Positions 22,690 to 32,840 are shown, counted from the stretch's first letter. The stretch: DNA of 64,000 bases from Diphasiastrum complanatum (GCA_029204225.1 CM055099.1:55924386-55988385); one strand, 5' to 3'. Numbers and translations are program-made. Notes: generated by a model not told the origin, from the letters alone.

Positions 22690-23604
22690 TAATGTTGATC
22701 AACATCAAATTGATGTTGATCAGCATAATTTCCCGCTTGCCATTTGTCTTTTCTCCTTTTGTTTCTTGAAGCATTCACGCTCCCAGTGACCAGGTTTGTT
22801 GTAGTACCTATAATTTCTAGGTTTATTTTGTCTTGAATAGCCACGTCCTTGACCTCGGTCTTGATTCCAATTACCTCCATTCGGACTATCAATGACTTGC
22901 TCATGAAATTGTTGAAATGATCCTCGGCTTGAGTTTCCTTCTCTCGATTGATACTTTCCACGGCCAAATCTTCCACCTCGTCCTCTAACTGCAAGAGCTT
23001 GATCATAGCTCCTGTTACGATGATTCAAGTTCTCTTGACGTTGCTCTTCTTGCAAAAGCAATCCACCTAGTTCTTCATAGATTGGAAGATTTTCTCTTGT
23101 GGCTATACTCGTCACAAACATCTGATGTGACTCACTCAGACTATTCAATGTCAATTGCACGATCTCACGATCTTGTACTCGCTCTCCAACTGCTGCTAAT
23201 TGATCACGGATCTCTTTGATCTTCAGTACGTGATCGGCAATAGTTGCACCATCATCCATCTGCAATGTATGCAACTTTGTCTTTAAAAATAGTATTCGAG
23301 ATGTATTTGTCGTTTCAAACAATGCCTTCAATGTATCTCACGCTTCTTTTGGTCCTTCTGAATCTGAAATATAGGAATAATTGCATCTCTAACTGATAAG
23401 TTGATGACATTCTAGGCTTTCCATCTTCTCCTATCAAAAGCCCGCTGATCTTCTTCAATCACTGGCCTTGTCTTCACCTGTCACGATCTCCCATAGCTCC
23501 TTTTCCATCAAAATGTTCTGCAGTTTGAATTTCCAAACTACATAGTTGTTGGCACCTTCCAATTTGCTTGACTCATTAAGAACACTCTCGCTTAGAGTTG
23601 TCAT
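22690..23604 (-). pseudogene. copia C gag with ruined zinc knuckle
   Basis: ATG at 23604 opens MTTLSESVLNESSKLEGANN, then WKFKLQNILMEKELWEIVTG, and breaks within about 50 residues. 23331-22720 carries the rest: MKALFETTNTSRILFLKTKL, LTLNSLSESHQM, an RG-rich linker (QDRGQGRGYSRQNK) and NYRYYNKPGHWERECFKK, where both leading Cys of the CCHC motif are Tyr. Near 22690 a short inverted repeat introduces stops. Gag of this kind would form the virus-like particle; this one cannot. Confidence 0.88.
22696..22722. repeat. 13-bp inverted repeat at the gag-pol join of copia C
   Basis: TGATCAACATCAA, one spacer base, TTGATGTTGATCA: perfect arms that would form a hairpin in RNA, located where the gag and pol frames of C meet. 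Confidence 0.8.
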
Positions 23605-23675
23605 TTCTGGATAGATGAGTCTGGATCACAAAATCTATTCACACCACAGAACTGTAAATTTTTGGTTGTACACCT

Positions 23676-23927
23676 GATATCGGTACGACGCGCGGATGCA
23701 CGACTGCTCGGGATTCTCTTTACCTATGGCGCATCGCTCCGATATTGGCACTAATATGTGATATCGATATGACGCGCGGATGTACGATTGCTCTTGGTTT
23801 TCTTTACCTTTGGCGCGTCGATCCGATATTGGTACGAATATGCTATATCTGTATGACACGCGGATGTACGACTGCTCAAGATTTTTCCTACCTTTGGCCC
23901 GTCGATCCAATATTGGTACAAAAAAGA
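23676..23927. repeat. 84-bp tandem repeat, three copies, in copia C leader
   Basis: Units begin at 23676, 23760 and 23844. Each contains GACGCGCGGATG or a variant, a CGACTGCTC block, TTTACCTTTGGCGCGTCG or a variant, and CCGATATTGGTAC. The unit is 28 codons long, which explains an accidental open frame on the minus strand. It is CpG-rich compared with its surroundings and lies between the primer site and gag. Confidence 0.88.
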
Positions 23928-24456
23928 TTAAAAATAGAGGGAATATAAGAACTTTCAGAGAGAATATTCTAGATTTTCCACTTCGGCGCAGCAGCTACGC
24001 CGCCTCCTCTTTGCGAAGATTTCGAAATGTGTGATCGTTCAAAAGACAGAGATCATTAATGTGAAAAGTATGAAACCTTCTAACTCTAAATGGTAGTACT
24101 AGACATTGTCTAGTGTGATTTGTGATACTCCAGACAAACAAATGAGAGATTTCTTGGCAAACCTCTCACACAAATATCACTTTCCACAATAACTAGGAAG
24201 TATGTTATAAAAATCTCTCCCACTCAACAGATCTTCAATCTGTCTAATGCTTCCCTAGCCATTCTGATGCCTCCGGGACTGTGCTTTCGTTCCCCACTGA
24301 TGATTCTGAGCTCCAACCCTACAAAATACACCAAAGAAGAATTTCTTCCAGCCGTTTTGTCTCTCCAAGCTTTCACCTCCCGTGAAGGACTTTCTCACTT
24401 CGTTGTGGAGCCTGTGACAAGCTGTATCCACTGATCAGGCACGCAGGACTATCGCT
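23928..24456 (-). other. leader of copia C
   Basis: Untranslated sequence between primer site and tandem repeats. No open frame of interest. Confidence 0.6.
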
Positions 24457-24468
24457 GCTCTGATACCA

Positions 24469-24742
24469 TGTCAAGAATTAGATATGCAACATCAAACATT
24501 CACCATAAGCAATCACCACAAGAAGGGGGAAGAAGAACACGCACTGTCACTCTATCACACTAACTCATACAGAATGTAAAATGTACAAATAAACCCTCAA
24601 CCCTAATAGAGAGACAAAACCTACGAGTAGACTAATAGACTAGCCTACGACTATTGACAGCTGGTCACAGTTGTCAACATTAATGTGCATCGTAAACAGT
24701 AATGTAAACAATAACTATGAAGTTTATCATTGATTTCTAACA
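24469..24742 (-). repeat. 5' LTR of copia C
   Basis: 274 bp, TG at 24469 and CA at 24741-24742. The complement of TGGTATCAGAGC lies immediately to the left (24457-24468). Confidence 0.93.
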
Positions 24743-24747
24743 TGTAG

Positions 24748-26175
24748 AAGATGACACTGTATCTGAGTCCAACTTGATTGACTTCAAGGAATCCAACACC
24801 TTATTATTGCCCTTTTTGGTCATTTTGATGGGTTCATCCTTGTTGTCTTTATTTGGGACTATTGTGACATTCGCCTCATGGTTGCAAATATCAACGTCTA
24901 CTGTAGCTATTGCCTCTTCGGGTATGTCACTCCATCGGATCACCTGGTTGTAGCGTTGCTTCAACTTATTCTTCTTATTCGCAGGTGCCTTGGGTGGTTC
25001 GATCCTTGAGACTTTCACCATAGCAGATCTTTGTGGTGGTTGAGCTGGTACCTTCTTGGTTCCATAACAATCTGGGTCCTTGTGGTGTAGGACTTGTTCA
25101 TCAGTCAGCTCAATCTCCTTATTATAAGTTAGAGCATGTTGCCAAGGGACTAGATCATCGTCCACTGGGTTCTCAATCGGCTCCGTTGATAGCCATGCTA
25201 CGTTTATCATATTCACTCCAAATGTGATTGGTGTGTCCATAGTTTAACATTTGGGTGAAGATGTACTCAGTTCTAGATCTGATTCATATTGACATGCTTG
25301 GTAGTCAATAGTTGCTAATGCATCCGTCCATCTCCTGACATCCGTCTCTAAATGATAGTGACTTCCCTTGGCTGGCCTTGGGCGGTCAATCGTATGATCT
25401 ATTGTGGATGATCTGTCATCAACTTTGGGTGCAATAGGTTTCACCGCCCATATGGTTGGGATCTACCTTTACAGCCTGTTCTCTATTCTTGAAGGTGAGT
25501 TTCCCTTGTACCCCAGTTGTGTACTACTTGCGCAGCCCTCAACCATGGTCTTCCCAGTAAAATACGGTATGCAAATGGAGATTCAGGTATATCCATGACC
25601 ACAAAAGTAATCACATACTGCATGCTTGCTATCCTTATGGGAATATCAGCAACTACACCTTTTGGTTTCACACAGGATTGATCTGCTAGCTTGATGGTGA
25701 ATCTGGCCGGCTTCAATCCTTGTAATCCCCATTTTTCGTACAAGGTAGTGGAGATCAGATTGACACCTGATCCTCCATCTACCACTGTCGCCTCGTCCTC
25801 GTATCTCTTGTGTTTGATTGGCAAAGTGATGTTGTGTTCCTCACTTTTCCATGCTGCTCCGATGTGGAGGACGTTACTTGTTTCATCATAGCCCGCACAA
25901 TAGATGGGCTCAAGCGCTACTGGCTCCTCATCCACCTTGGCCCATTTAGCTAAAAGGCTTTTCGATTGTGGTGCAATAAGTAGTAATTCTCCGAGGAGTA
26001 AACTAACGTGGCTTGACAGCAAGAGTGTGAGCCTTTCAGTGCGTGGTTCCTCAGGCTCCACCATGTGAAAAGGTGATTCATGTTGGTGCAACTGATCATT
26101 CTGATCAGTGCGTAGTGGTGAGCCCGATTGCGGATCCATTCGACGCCGACTGGAGGTTCTGTGGGATTGTTTCAT
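24748..26175 (-). pseudogene. gypsy G aspartic protease and linker
   Basis: 26175-25483 contains the retropepsin fold: LEPIYCAGYDETSNVLHIGA, then EATVVDGGSGVNLISTTLYE where the family has D-[ST]-G, so the residue after Asp is Gly, and further YVITFVVMDIPESPFAYRIL and LLGRPWLRAA. After stops, 25444-25244 and 25240-24748 form a charged linker (WLSTEPIENPVDDDLVPWQH, HKDPDCYGTKKVPAQPPQRS) that leads to the RT, whose sequence resumes at 19293 beyond copia C. The protease would cut the polyprotein; the DGG triplet makes activity doubtful. Confidence 0.85.
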
Positions 26176-26408
26176 TCTTGCTCTTTTTTCTCCTCTTGTG
26201 CTTTTTGTACCCAGTGTCTTATTTTCTGGTACTGTCTTCTCTCTTCCCTCACATTTGGATATGGCACTTAAGTTGAGGGTTGGTCGTCAGTGACCGATGG
26301 TGGTGGTGAGGGAGCCACTTCCTTCCTCTTCTGTGCTCGCGTAACAACTAACACAAGAGCGTAGTCATGTCGTCCTTTCGATGGCATCCCTGCTGGAACT
26401 GCTGATTG

Positions 26409-27372
26409 CTATATGGCAATGAGGTTAAGAGGTGCACTGGTTCTAGGTTTAGATGGACAATTCTTGAAACAATGTCCATAACCGCAATCCCGGCAGGAGG
26501 TTGTATATTGTCCTTTGTAGGGACATTCTGCAATTCTGTGTCCCTCGTCGCACCCATAGTAGCCGTAATTTCTTCCACCTTGACATTGAGTTTGAACTGC
26601 ATAGGCTGATACATATTCATTTATGGCAGGATCCATAAATGGTTCTTCTGGTCCGTACCACTGCTGCTGCTCAGGTTGATGTGACATTTGCAATTCTTGT
26701 TCTACTATTGTCAGGTTTACATGGGTCACTTGTTCATTGGCTGGCCCTGGTGGAGCAGGTAAGCCCATGCGTTGTGGTTGATTGGGTGCGCCGTACCTTG
26801 GTGCCACGTTAGGTGCCCCTTGATGACCAACCCTGGGGTGAAACGGGCAAAATGTTGTATCGTGCGATGTTGCATTGCATAGATGGTAGAATCTATGTGT
26901 CAGTCTCAGATTTTGCTTTAGGACTGGACACTCGTTCGCTGTATGGTTTTGCGTGCATACTGAACACCATACATTTTCTCGTCAAGGATACTACAGCTAG
27001 GTTGGTTCCGGTTGATGTGGAGTTACTGCTACAGTTCCTTGTAAGGCCTTCAATTTTTGGTCAAACTGCGCCGTAAGTTGCTCCATCTGCTATTTGTGTA
27101 ATTTTGTCATTTGCTCCAACAGCAGTTCTATGGATAGAGCAGATGCGTTTGATGATGATGATGCGATCGAGAGAGTAGGAGTGTGGGTGGAAGGATATTC
27201 GTAATCAGATCCCTCATCCTCTTCCCTGATGGCATCTTCCATAGCTTCTTGCAGAGTAGCATACTGCTCCCGTCTTTTCAGTTCTCTTCTGATACTTCGT
27301 GGTAACCCGGCTAGGAACCACATGATCACCGCATGCTCGGGGGTCAGGGTTGCACTGCACTCGGATCGTAGA
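26409..27372 (-). pseudogene. gypsy G gag fragment with zinc knuckle
   Basis: 27329-27090 reads MIMWFLAGLPRSIRRELKRR, then EAMEDAIREEDEGSDYEYPS, the same Gag region as at 14330-14440. 26807-26409 follows in another frame: a Pro/Gln-rich linker, then YGCDEGHRIAECPYKG and CRDCGYGHCFKNC, a C-x2-C-x3-H-x4-C knuckle that would bind element RNA. The N-terminal half of Gag is missing because homology starts only at TACGATCCGAGTG (27372). Confidence 0.85.
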
Positions 27373-27389
27373 TGTTGAGGTTTTCTAGG

Positions 27390-28379
27390 ACACGTAGGTT
27401 ATTATTGTAGGATAATTAAGGATTATGCCATAGTAGTAACTCCTTTAACAAGTTTATTAAAAAATTCTGTTGAGTACCATTGGTCACAGGACCATCAGCA
27501 AGCTTTTGATCAATTGAAACAGTCATTAGCAGAAGCCACTAGAGTTAGACCTCCAAATTGGGCTAAAAAGTTCCATGTATATGTAGATACATCATCTTTT
27601 GCAATAGGTGTAGTGCTTAGTAAAAACGATGACCAAAATGTAGATTACCCAATTTATTATGCGGGCAGGAAACTCGCTGCATCATAAAAGAATATTCTAC
27701 TACAGAGAGAAACTAGGAATGATTTATTCAGTAAGAAATTTAGACATTATCTTTTAGGATACCCTTTCATTTTTCACGTAGATCACTATACATTGAAACA
27801 TTTATGAATAAACCTGATCTTTCGGGTAGGGTAGCTAGATTGGTATCTTTATTAGATGAGTTTAATTATGAAGTAATGGAAACACATTATTCTGATTGGG
27901 ATTAGAACTTACCATATGTCTTATGGGCATATAGAACTATTGAAAAGATCACAATTAGGCAGACTCCATACTATCTTGTGTATGGAATGCATCCCATACT
28001 ACCAATAGAATTCGAAGTTCTGACGTTTCACATTAGTAATGAAGAGCGCATAGATGAACACAATAGTCTCCTGGAGAGGATGATATCTTTGACGCAACTG
28101 GAGGAAGATCTTTCATTAATCGAGACTGAATGAGTTCAGAATAAAAGAAAAGAAATTTTTGACCAATCCATTAAGAAAATAAAAATTAAACGAGGGGACT
28201 ACGTGCTTCTGTATGATAACAGACACATGTTGTTTCCTAGGAAATTACATACCAGATGGATGGGACCGTATAAAGTCATAGAAGTTTTTAACAATGGATC
28301 ACGTCAGTTAGCCGATCTTCAAGGGCATTTACTTGATACTCGAGTAAATGGCTCAAGGGTGAAGCGCTACTATGACTAA
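27390..28379 (+). pseudogene. gypsy H RT/RNase H and integrase C-terminus, internal deletion
   Basis: Reads IIKDYAIVVTPLTSLLKNSV, HWSQDHQQAFDQLKQSLAEA, then the RNase H start FHVYVDTSSFAIGVVLSKND and PIYYAGRKLAAS, followed by a stop, a frameshift, and FRHYLLGYPFIF with HVDHYTLKHL. At about 27905 it jumps directly to integrase (LPYVLWAYRT, RQTPYYLVYGMHPILPIEFE, RGDYVLLYDNRHMLFPRKLH, MGPYKVIEVF, DTRVNGSRVKRYYD, stop at 28379). The integrase zinc domain and the DDE core are deleted, so no integration activity is possible. Confidence 0.9.
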
Positions 28380-29139
28380 TTTCCGATGCTTTTTACATTT
28401 TATCCAGTTTCTTAAAGTCGTCATCTTTGGTCCAATTGTTTTCACCAAAGTTTGAGAAAAACCTGACACCTTCGCATTCTTGGCCCATATATGTTGTATA
28501 TAAATTTGCGACACTTTCGCTACAATTTTTGCGAAAATGCCGAAACCTTTGTTCCATGCGAAAATTTTTTCAGGATTTTTCTTCATTCCATCTTTGACCT
28601 TCGGGAATTTGCATGGAATATTGCACATCATTTTGCACATACCTTTGTTTTCATCATGTTTTCATGTCACCAGTACAACGGAAATATGCAAAAAACCGAC
28701 ACCTTCGCATTTTTCGCTGATACATTTTTTTCGCCAATATATTTTCTCATACATTTTAACGAAGAAAACAACATTTTTTTACTTTCAATATCACGTATTG
28801 TTTCATAGATTGTGTATATTATTATTTTTACAGTTCAAAACTCACAAATACTGAGCTGAACTTTTGCGAATTGAGCGAAGCATTTGTGTATTTTGTTTAT
28901 TTATTTATTGTTTGTTTGTTTTTAGGACTAGATATTTTATTATTGAGTATGTACCTTCAAAACAAAGGACCACGCTTTCATTTAATATTGGTCTAATCCG
29001 CCGATATATCATCAATACACCAAAAACCTCAAACACTTCTATTTTTTTGCTACCACTTTCCATCACTCTGGCTCTCTGTTTTCTGAATTGTTACGATCAA
29101 GCTTTTTTCCGCCATCGCTGGTTTACAATTGTGAGCGTC
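28380..29139 (+). other. spacer between gypsy H integrase and accessory ORFs
   Basis: AT-rich with runs such as GCGAAAATTTTTTC. The phrase GACACCTTCGCATT occurs at about 28463 and again near 28700. No convincing coding sequence; long phenylalanine-rich frames here are by-products of T runs. Confidence 0.5.
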
Positions 29140-29776
29140 ATGGTGATCGTATTCAAAACGCACCCAAAGCCAGTTATACCAGTTTTACAACCATTGGCTA
29201 TACGAACACGAATTGAAGGACTTCTTCAATTCGATCCATCAGTAATCCTTACAGACTTGTGCCAGGAGCTAATCCACAATTTGAGCGAAACAGAAGAGGG
29301 ACATATTTCCACCATTGTCCGCAATCGAGAAATTGTTATTATTACAGAAGGATTTTACTATCGTGCCTTAGGTTTAAATGCCTATGGACGGTACTATGCC
29401 AGTTACAAAGCCAGACTTCATCGCAGAGAGTGGAGTTTTTTACAAAGAAGCTTATCTTGAGAAACGGGAATATAAACTCTCTTATATCAGAGATCCCAAT
29501 CTCAAAAGCTTTGTTCGCTTTGCTCTTGCTTCTATATTCTTAACAAAGCAAGAGTACACCATTTCAAATACGAATATGAGACATCTGTTGAGAGCCCTGA
29601 ATGGAGAACCTATTGCCTTCGAACAGATTGCTTTTAAGCAATTCTATAAATTAGTAAAGATTAATCAGTTTTTCAGGCTTGGTTTGCATATGGGTATTTT
29701 GTGTATGCATGCTGGTGTGCTAACAGTGCAGGAAGACATCAGAATTGCACTAGTACTGCCAGAGCTAGTCCCTTAA
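29140..29776 (+). pseudogene. gypsy H accessory ORF, part 1 (unknown), one frameshift
   Basis: ATG at 29140 opens MVIVFKTHPKPVIPVLQPLA, then TRIEGLLQFDPSVILTDLCQ and EGFYYRALGLNAYGRYYA. Coding quality switches to the next frame in the overlap 29378-29460 and continues GVFYKEAYLEKREYKLSYIR, LKSFVRFALASIFLTKQEYT, RALNGEPIAFEQIAFKQFYK and HMGILCMHAGVLTVQED to a stop at 29776. Together this is about 200 residues of mixed helical protein. I see no catalytic motif and no membrane segment. Some plant gypsy groups carry extra ORFs before gag or after pol; the position after integrase recalls Athila-type envelope-like ORFs, but no membrane anchor is visible here. Confidence 0.5.
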
Positions 29777-31100
29777 TTGGAAGTTGAATCCCAGATACAA
29801 GCATCAAAGGCAACCACCGCAGCGAAGACATCATCATAATTATCAAGCTAGTACCAAGGAAGCTCGGTGAGAATGCCTTCACCATCATCCCAGTATAAGC
29901 CATTGTCCAATGCAGAGAAGAATAGGGAAGCAGAAGAAGAAGTAGAGGATGTTGCTGGGCAGGAACAGAATCAAGATGATATTCCATAGGAGCCAGCACC
30001 ACAAGAAGAACAACAAATTCCTGATGATGAGCAGAAAAATGAAAGTGATGTTGAGGCACCAATCCTTGATGCTGAATTATATAAAAAGATTCTTGGTACA
30101 ATGCTGCCAGTTACACAGGCGGCAATTCAGCACTTTATCAGCCTAGAGAAAGCCTGGGCTCCTCCGAACAGACCTAATTCAGAGAGATACAGAACTCGAA
30201 AAAATCAAAGATGAGCTTTCACAAAAGGGCGAAGAGCTTGAAGCAGCCCAAGCAGAGTTGAGCAAAAAAGAAGTTGCTCTTGAAGAAGCAAAAGGAAGAC
30301 AAGATGCTACGTTGGAAGTATTGGAAGAAATGCAAGAGCAGTCTCATGCTTTTGAGAATGAAAACCTATTGCGCAAAGAAACCTGCAGGGCCTGAATCTG
30401 ATGTTTGAGCAATAGAATTTCACCATGCAGGTTTCTTTGCAGGAGGAGAGACACATATGAGCTACTCTTCGGAGTAGTAATGAGGAGCTAAGCGACAAAC
30501 TCAGCAATGCCCAGGACTTTACTGCCCAGCTGCAGAATTCTGCAGATATGCTGAAAAGAGACAACCAGATTTACAAGAGACAGGTCGAAGAGACAATCTT
30601 ATGGCAGATAAGCATCGAAGTTACATTGGGAGCCTGTGTATCTCATGGCAGATATAGGATCGACCCAACAACCTGGAAGAGAATTCAAGAAAGAATGATC
30701 CAAACCTTCCAGCTACAATACCTGCAACCTCAGATGGTTGCTTATGAAAAATTAAAAGAAGAGTTGGAAGAGGCTAAATTTCAATCAAGCCAAATACAAA
30801 CTTTTTAGGAGGAAGAACCAGCTCGGTGCCAGGACCAATCAATGCAGATGGATGAGTCAGCCAAAGCTATATCAGAGAAGGCCATCCAGACAGATGTCAT
30901 TTTCAAGCCGATCTAGAAAGATCAAGAGACGCAGAGTAAACCCGAGGATGCTGCGAAGGTAACAACAGTCAGTGTCACAGTAGCTGTAGAACAAATAGCT
31001 ATGCTAGACATTATTCCACAGCAAGCTGAGGCGTTGCATAGTGGAGCTGTCACAAAGAAGAACAAGGTAGTGTATTCACTACTAAAGTCTGAATTATAGA
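29777..31100 (+). pseudogene. gypsy H accessory ORF, part 2 (coiled coil), broken
   Basis: Frames switch several times. 29880-30150 is rich in Gln, Glu and Pro (EEEVEDVAGQEQNQDD). 30172-30380 reads LEKIKDELSQKGEELEAAQA, then LSKKEVALEEAKGRQDATLE, a textbook heptad coiled coil. 30455-30805 continues SNEELSDKLSNAQDFTAQLQ, then MLKRDNQIYKRQVEETI, and MVAYEKLKEELEEAKFQSSQ before a stop. A further acidic stretch, VAVEQIAMLDIIPQQAEALH, ends near 31100. The combined picture is a long helical rod that could drive oligomerisation. The nature of the gene is unknown. Confidence 0.45.
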
Positions 31101-31162
31101 CATTCCAACAAGAAGTAACATTTTTTCTTCCACCTTTCTGTAGTCTTGAACTCTAGTGGAGA

Positions 31163-31693
31163 ATGGATTACCTTCTTTTACCTAATTTTTTTGGCTATAC
31201 AAAAGAACAATGGGAAAGCCCTTGGACTTTTTCTAACCTAAATTCATTTTGGGCCAAACTAACTGTGCACCAAAAAGGAATCCTTGCTCTTGCCATTGTT
31301 CAGAATATGTTCAATGTGCAAACTAACTATATCCATGTGATCGCAAGATCCTTGTATATATATAATTTAGAACATCTAAACACATTTGAAAACAATATTT
31401 TTCCAGCCCTGGATGAGTATTTGAATAAGTTAGACTCAATTAACATTTTCGATGTTAAAGAAGTTGTCTCTAACCTTAAACCAGTTCCTTCTCAAGTTTT
31501 CCATCAACTATTATTCCCTGATCTATGGGAAATCTACACAGATTGGGAAGTTAATTATTCTCATTATTTGGAGGAAGTCAAAACAAATAATATACTTCGC
31601 TCCACTAATCCAATAACCAGACCATACCATATTTACAATTATGTAAATATTGCTTCTCTCATTTCATATGCCCTTTCAAAAATTGTAAATTAA
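31163..31693 (+). CDS. gypsy H accessory ORF, part 3 (176 aa, intact, unknown)
   Basis: Uninterrupted frame with its own ATG (MDYLLLPNFFGYTKEQWESP). It is rich in Trp, Tyr, Asn and Phe: FSNLNSFWAKLTVHQKGILA, VIARSLYIYNLEHLNTFENN, FHQLLFPDLWEIYTDWEVNY, and ends YALSKIVN. No signal peptide or catalytic motif is visible. It lies 60 bp after the broken coiled-coil frame on the same strand, so it may be the C-terminal part of one long accessory protein or a separate one. I cannot assign a family. Confidence 0.4.
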   Translation: MDYLLLPNFFGYTKEQWESPWTFSNLNSFWAKLTVHQKGILALAIVQNMFNVQTNYIHVIARSLYIYNLEHLNTFENNIFPALDEYLNKLDSINIFDVKEVVSNLKPVPSQVFHQLLFPDLWEIYTDWEVNYSHYLEEVKTNNILRSTNPITRPYHIYNYVNIASLISYALSKIVN

Positions 31694-31751
31694 AAAAAAA
31701 ATCTGAGAATATACATATGTTGCCCTCTCACTAACTGTCCCTTCTGCTGAG

Positions 31752-32015
31752 ATGTCTGAAATCTTGACTGAGGATAGTTGGTACATGCATCTTGTAAACA
31801 ACACATTGATTGATAACCCACTTGCACCATTGGGGAATCAAGGAATGGGTGGATACCCAAATATGTCATTCCAGGAAGATTATAATCAAAAGAATAATTA
31901 TTACCTTGCTACAAAAGGAATGACCTTGGAGCAAGTTAATGAAAAAAACAAAGGCCGAACTAAGGCTATTTTTCATAGCCAGCCAGCTAGTAGGAAGCGA
32001 CAGCGAAGAATGTAA
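31752..32015 (+). CDS. gypsy H accessory ORF, part 4 (87 aa, basic tail)
   Basis: ATG frame MSEILTEDSWYMHLVNNTLI, a Gly/Asn/Gln-rich middle (LGNQGMGGYPNMSFQEDYNQ) and a C-terminus SRKRQRRM that looks like a nuclear localisation signal. It ends 30 bp before the purine tract and 42 bp before the 3' LTR of element H, so it is the last coding unit of the element. Short, and possibly the tail of the preceding ORF. Function unknown. Confidence 0.35.
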   Translation: MSEILTEDSWYMHLVNNTLIDNPLAPLGNQGMGGYPNMSFQEDYNQKNNYYLATKGMTLEQVNEKNKGRTKAIFHSQPASRKRQRRM

Positions 32016-32057
32016 GTAAACTATTTGCGAGCCGCTGCACAGCTGAGGAAGGGGATA

Positions 32058-32144
32058 TGTGGAGCCTCATGATCCCACATTATCCAAGTTATTGCTATAT
32101 ATTGTAAAAAAAAATTCAATTTTTGTACATGTAAATGTGCTATA
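32058..32144 (+). repeat. 3' LTR of gypsy H, left piece
   Basis: Begins TGTGGAGCCTCATGATCC after the purine tract GAGGAAGGGGATA. It is interrupted at the CTATA duplication by copia A2 and resumes at 38307. No second copy of this LTR exists in the window, so the call depends on the tract and the TG start. Confidence 0.55.
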
Positions 32145-32826
32145 TGTAAAAATTACAGCAAATAAGGATCCTAAAACACTTGAAATGATGAGGGAAACAA
32201 TAGATTATGATTTCATAAGATTAGCACAAGTTGAACCATCAAAATCCATCAAAAATCTATGCTTAAACCTCACTAAATGGCCCAAATCCTTGAAGAAGGC
32301 TTTACACGTGTGAAAGTACGGCCTCCCACAGTCTGAGTACTGTACACCAGACCTACATTCAATCCTATAATCATTAGTAATCACAAGCACTCAAACAATT
32401 ATGAACATAGAGAGCAATTGCACCATTATGAGAGAAAAATCATGAAATTGCTTGATTGATTTTGGTGAGATATCATCACCTATATATACATGATCCATCA
32501 CGGTTTTGGGCAGGTATGAGTAGCCCTAAACCTATCCCTAATGCTAATTTTGGTGGATCTTTCATCCCTACCAAGTTAGGGTTGGAATCTTGGAGATCCC
32601 TCAACAATGCAAAAATTACCAAAAATAGCTCCTATTTTTTCTCCCTTGTATCTAAGCATAATTTGGACTCATTCCAAAGGTTCTAACACTTAGGTCTACT
32701 TGAGAACATCCTTATGAATGGAATCCTATGCTATTTGGCACGTGTGACAAGCCACATCATGACCATCTAACTATTTACAAGTCATATGACCAAAACTAGT
32801 CAAGCTAGAATTGTGAATTTTTAACA
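32145..32826 (-). repeat. 3' LTR of copia A2
   Basis: 682 bp, TG at 32145 and CA at 32825-32826. Contains ACACGTGTGAAAGTACGG near 32304 and a TATATATA tract near 32479. Confidence 0.96.
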
Positions 32827-32840
32827 CTCCTCCTCACTAT

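Larger units (their letters stand above)
19299..24742 (-). mobile_element. complete copia retrotransposon C nested in gypsy G
   Basis: 5444 bp with LTRs at both ends, TSD TGTAG at 19294-19298 and 24743-24747, tRNA-Met primer site TGGTATCAGAGCAGCG beside the 5' LTR, and a purine tract TTGAGGGAGAG beside the 3' LTR. It lies in the same orientation as its host. The coding region is broken many times, so it is not autonomous. Confidence 0.95.
16344..27372 (-). mobile_element. Ty3/gypsy retrotransposon G (gag to integrase), interrupted by copia C
   Basis: Minus-strand gypsy order: gag (27372-26409), protease and linker (26175-24748), RT (about 19290-18190), RNase H (18190-17640) and integrase (17500-16344). 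Copia C (19299-24742) splits it between protease and RT. The target duplication TGTAG on both sides of C shows the two halves were once contiguous. No LTR of G is identified at either end. Its right end is cut at about 27372 by a junction with gypsy H in the opposite orientation. Confidence 0.88.

Noticed and set aside
23635-23910. 91-codon minus-strand frame with three repeated YIRASYRY-like units, which looks like a repeat protein
   Set aside because: It is the translation of an 84-bp DNA tandem repeat (28 codons) in the untranslated leader of copia C; the unit length, not selection, keeps the frame open.
16344-28379. Possible integrated pararetrovirus because of gypsy-like RT and RNase H
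   Set aside because: An integrase with the DDE triad follows RNase H, and no movement protein or viral coat motif is seen; this is a Ty3/gypsy order.
28491-29139. Overlapping frames with many Phe and Ile, perhaps membrane proteins
   Set aside because: They follow from T-rich DNA, overlap one another in different frames and have no consistent start or conserved pattern.
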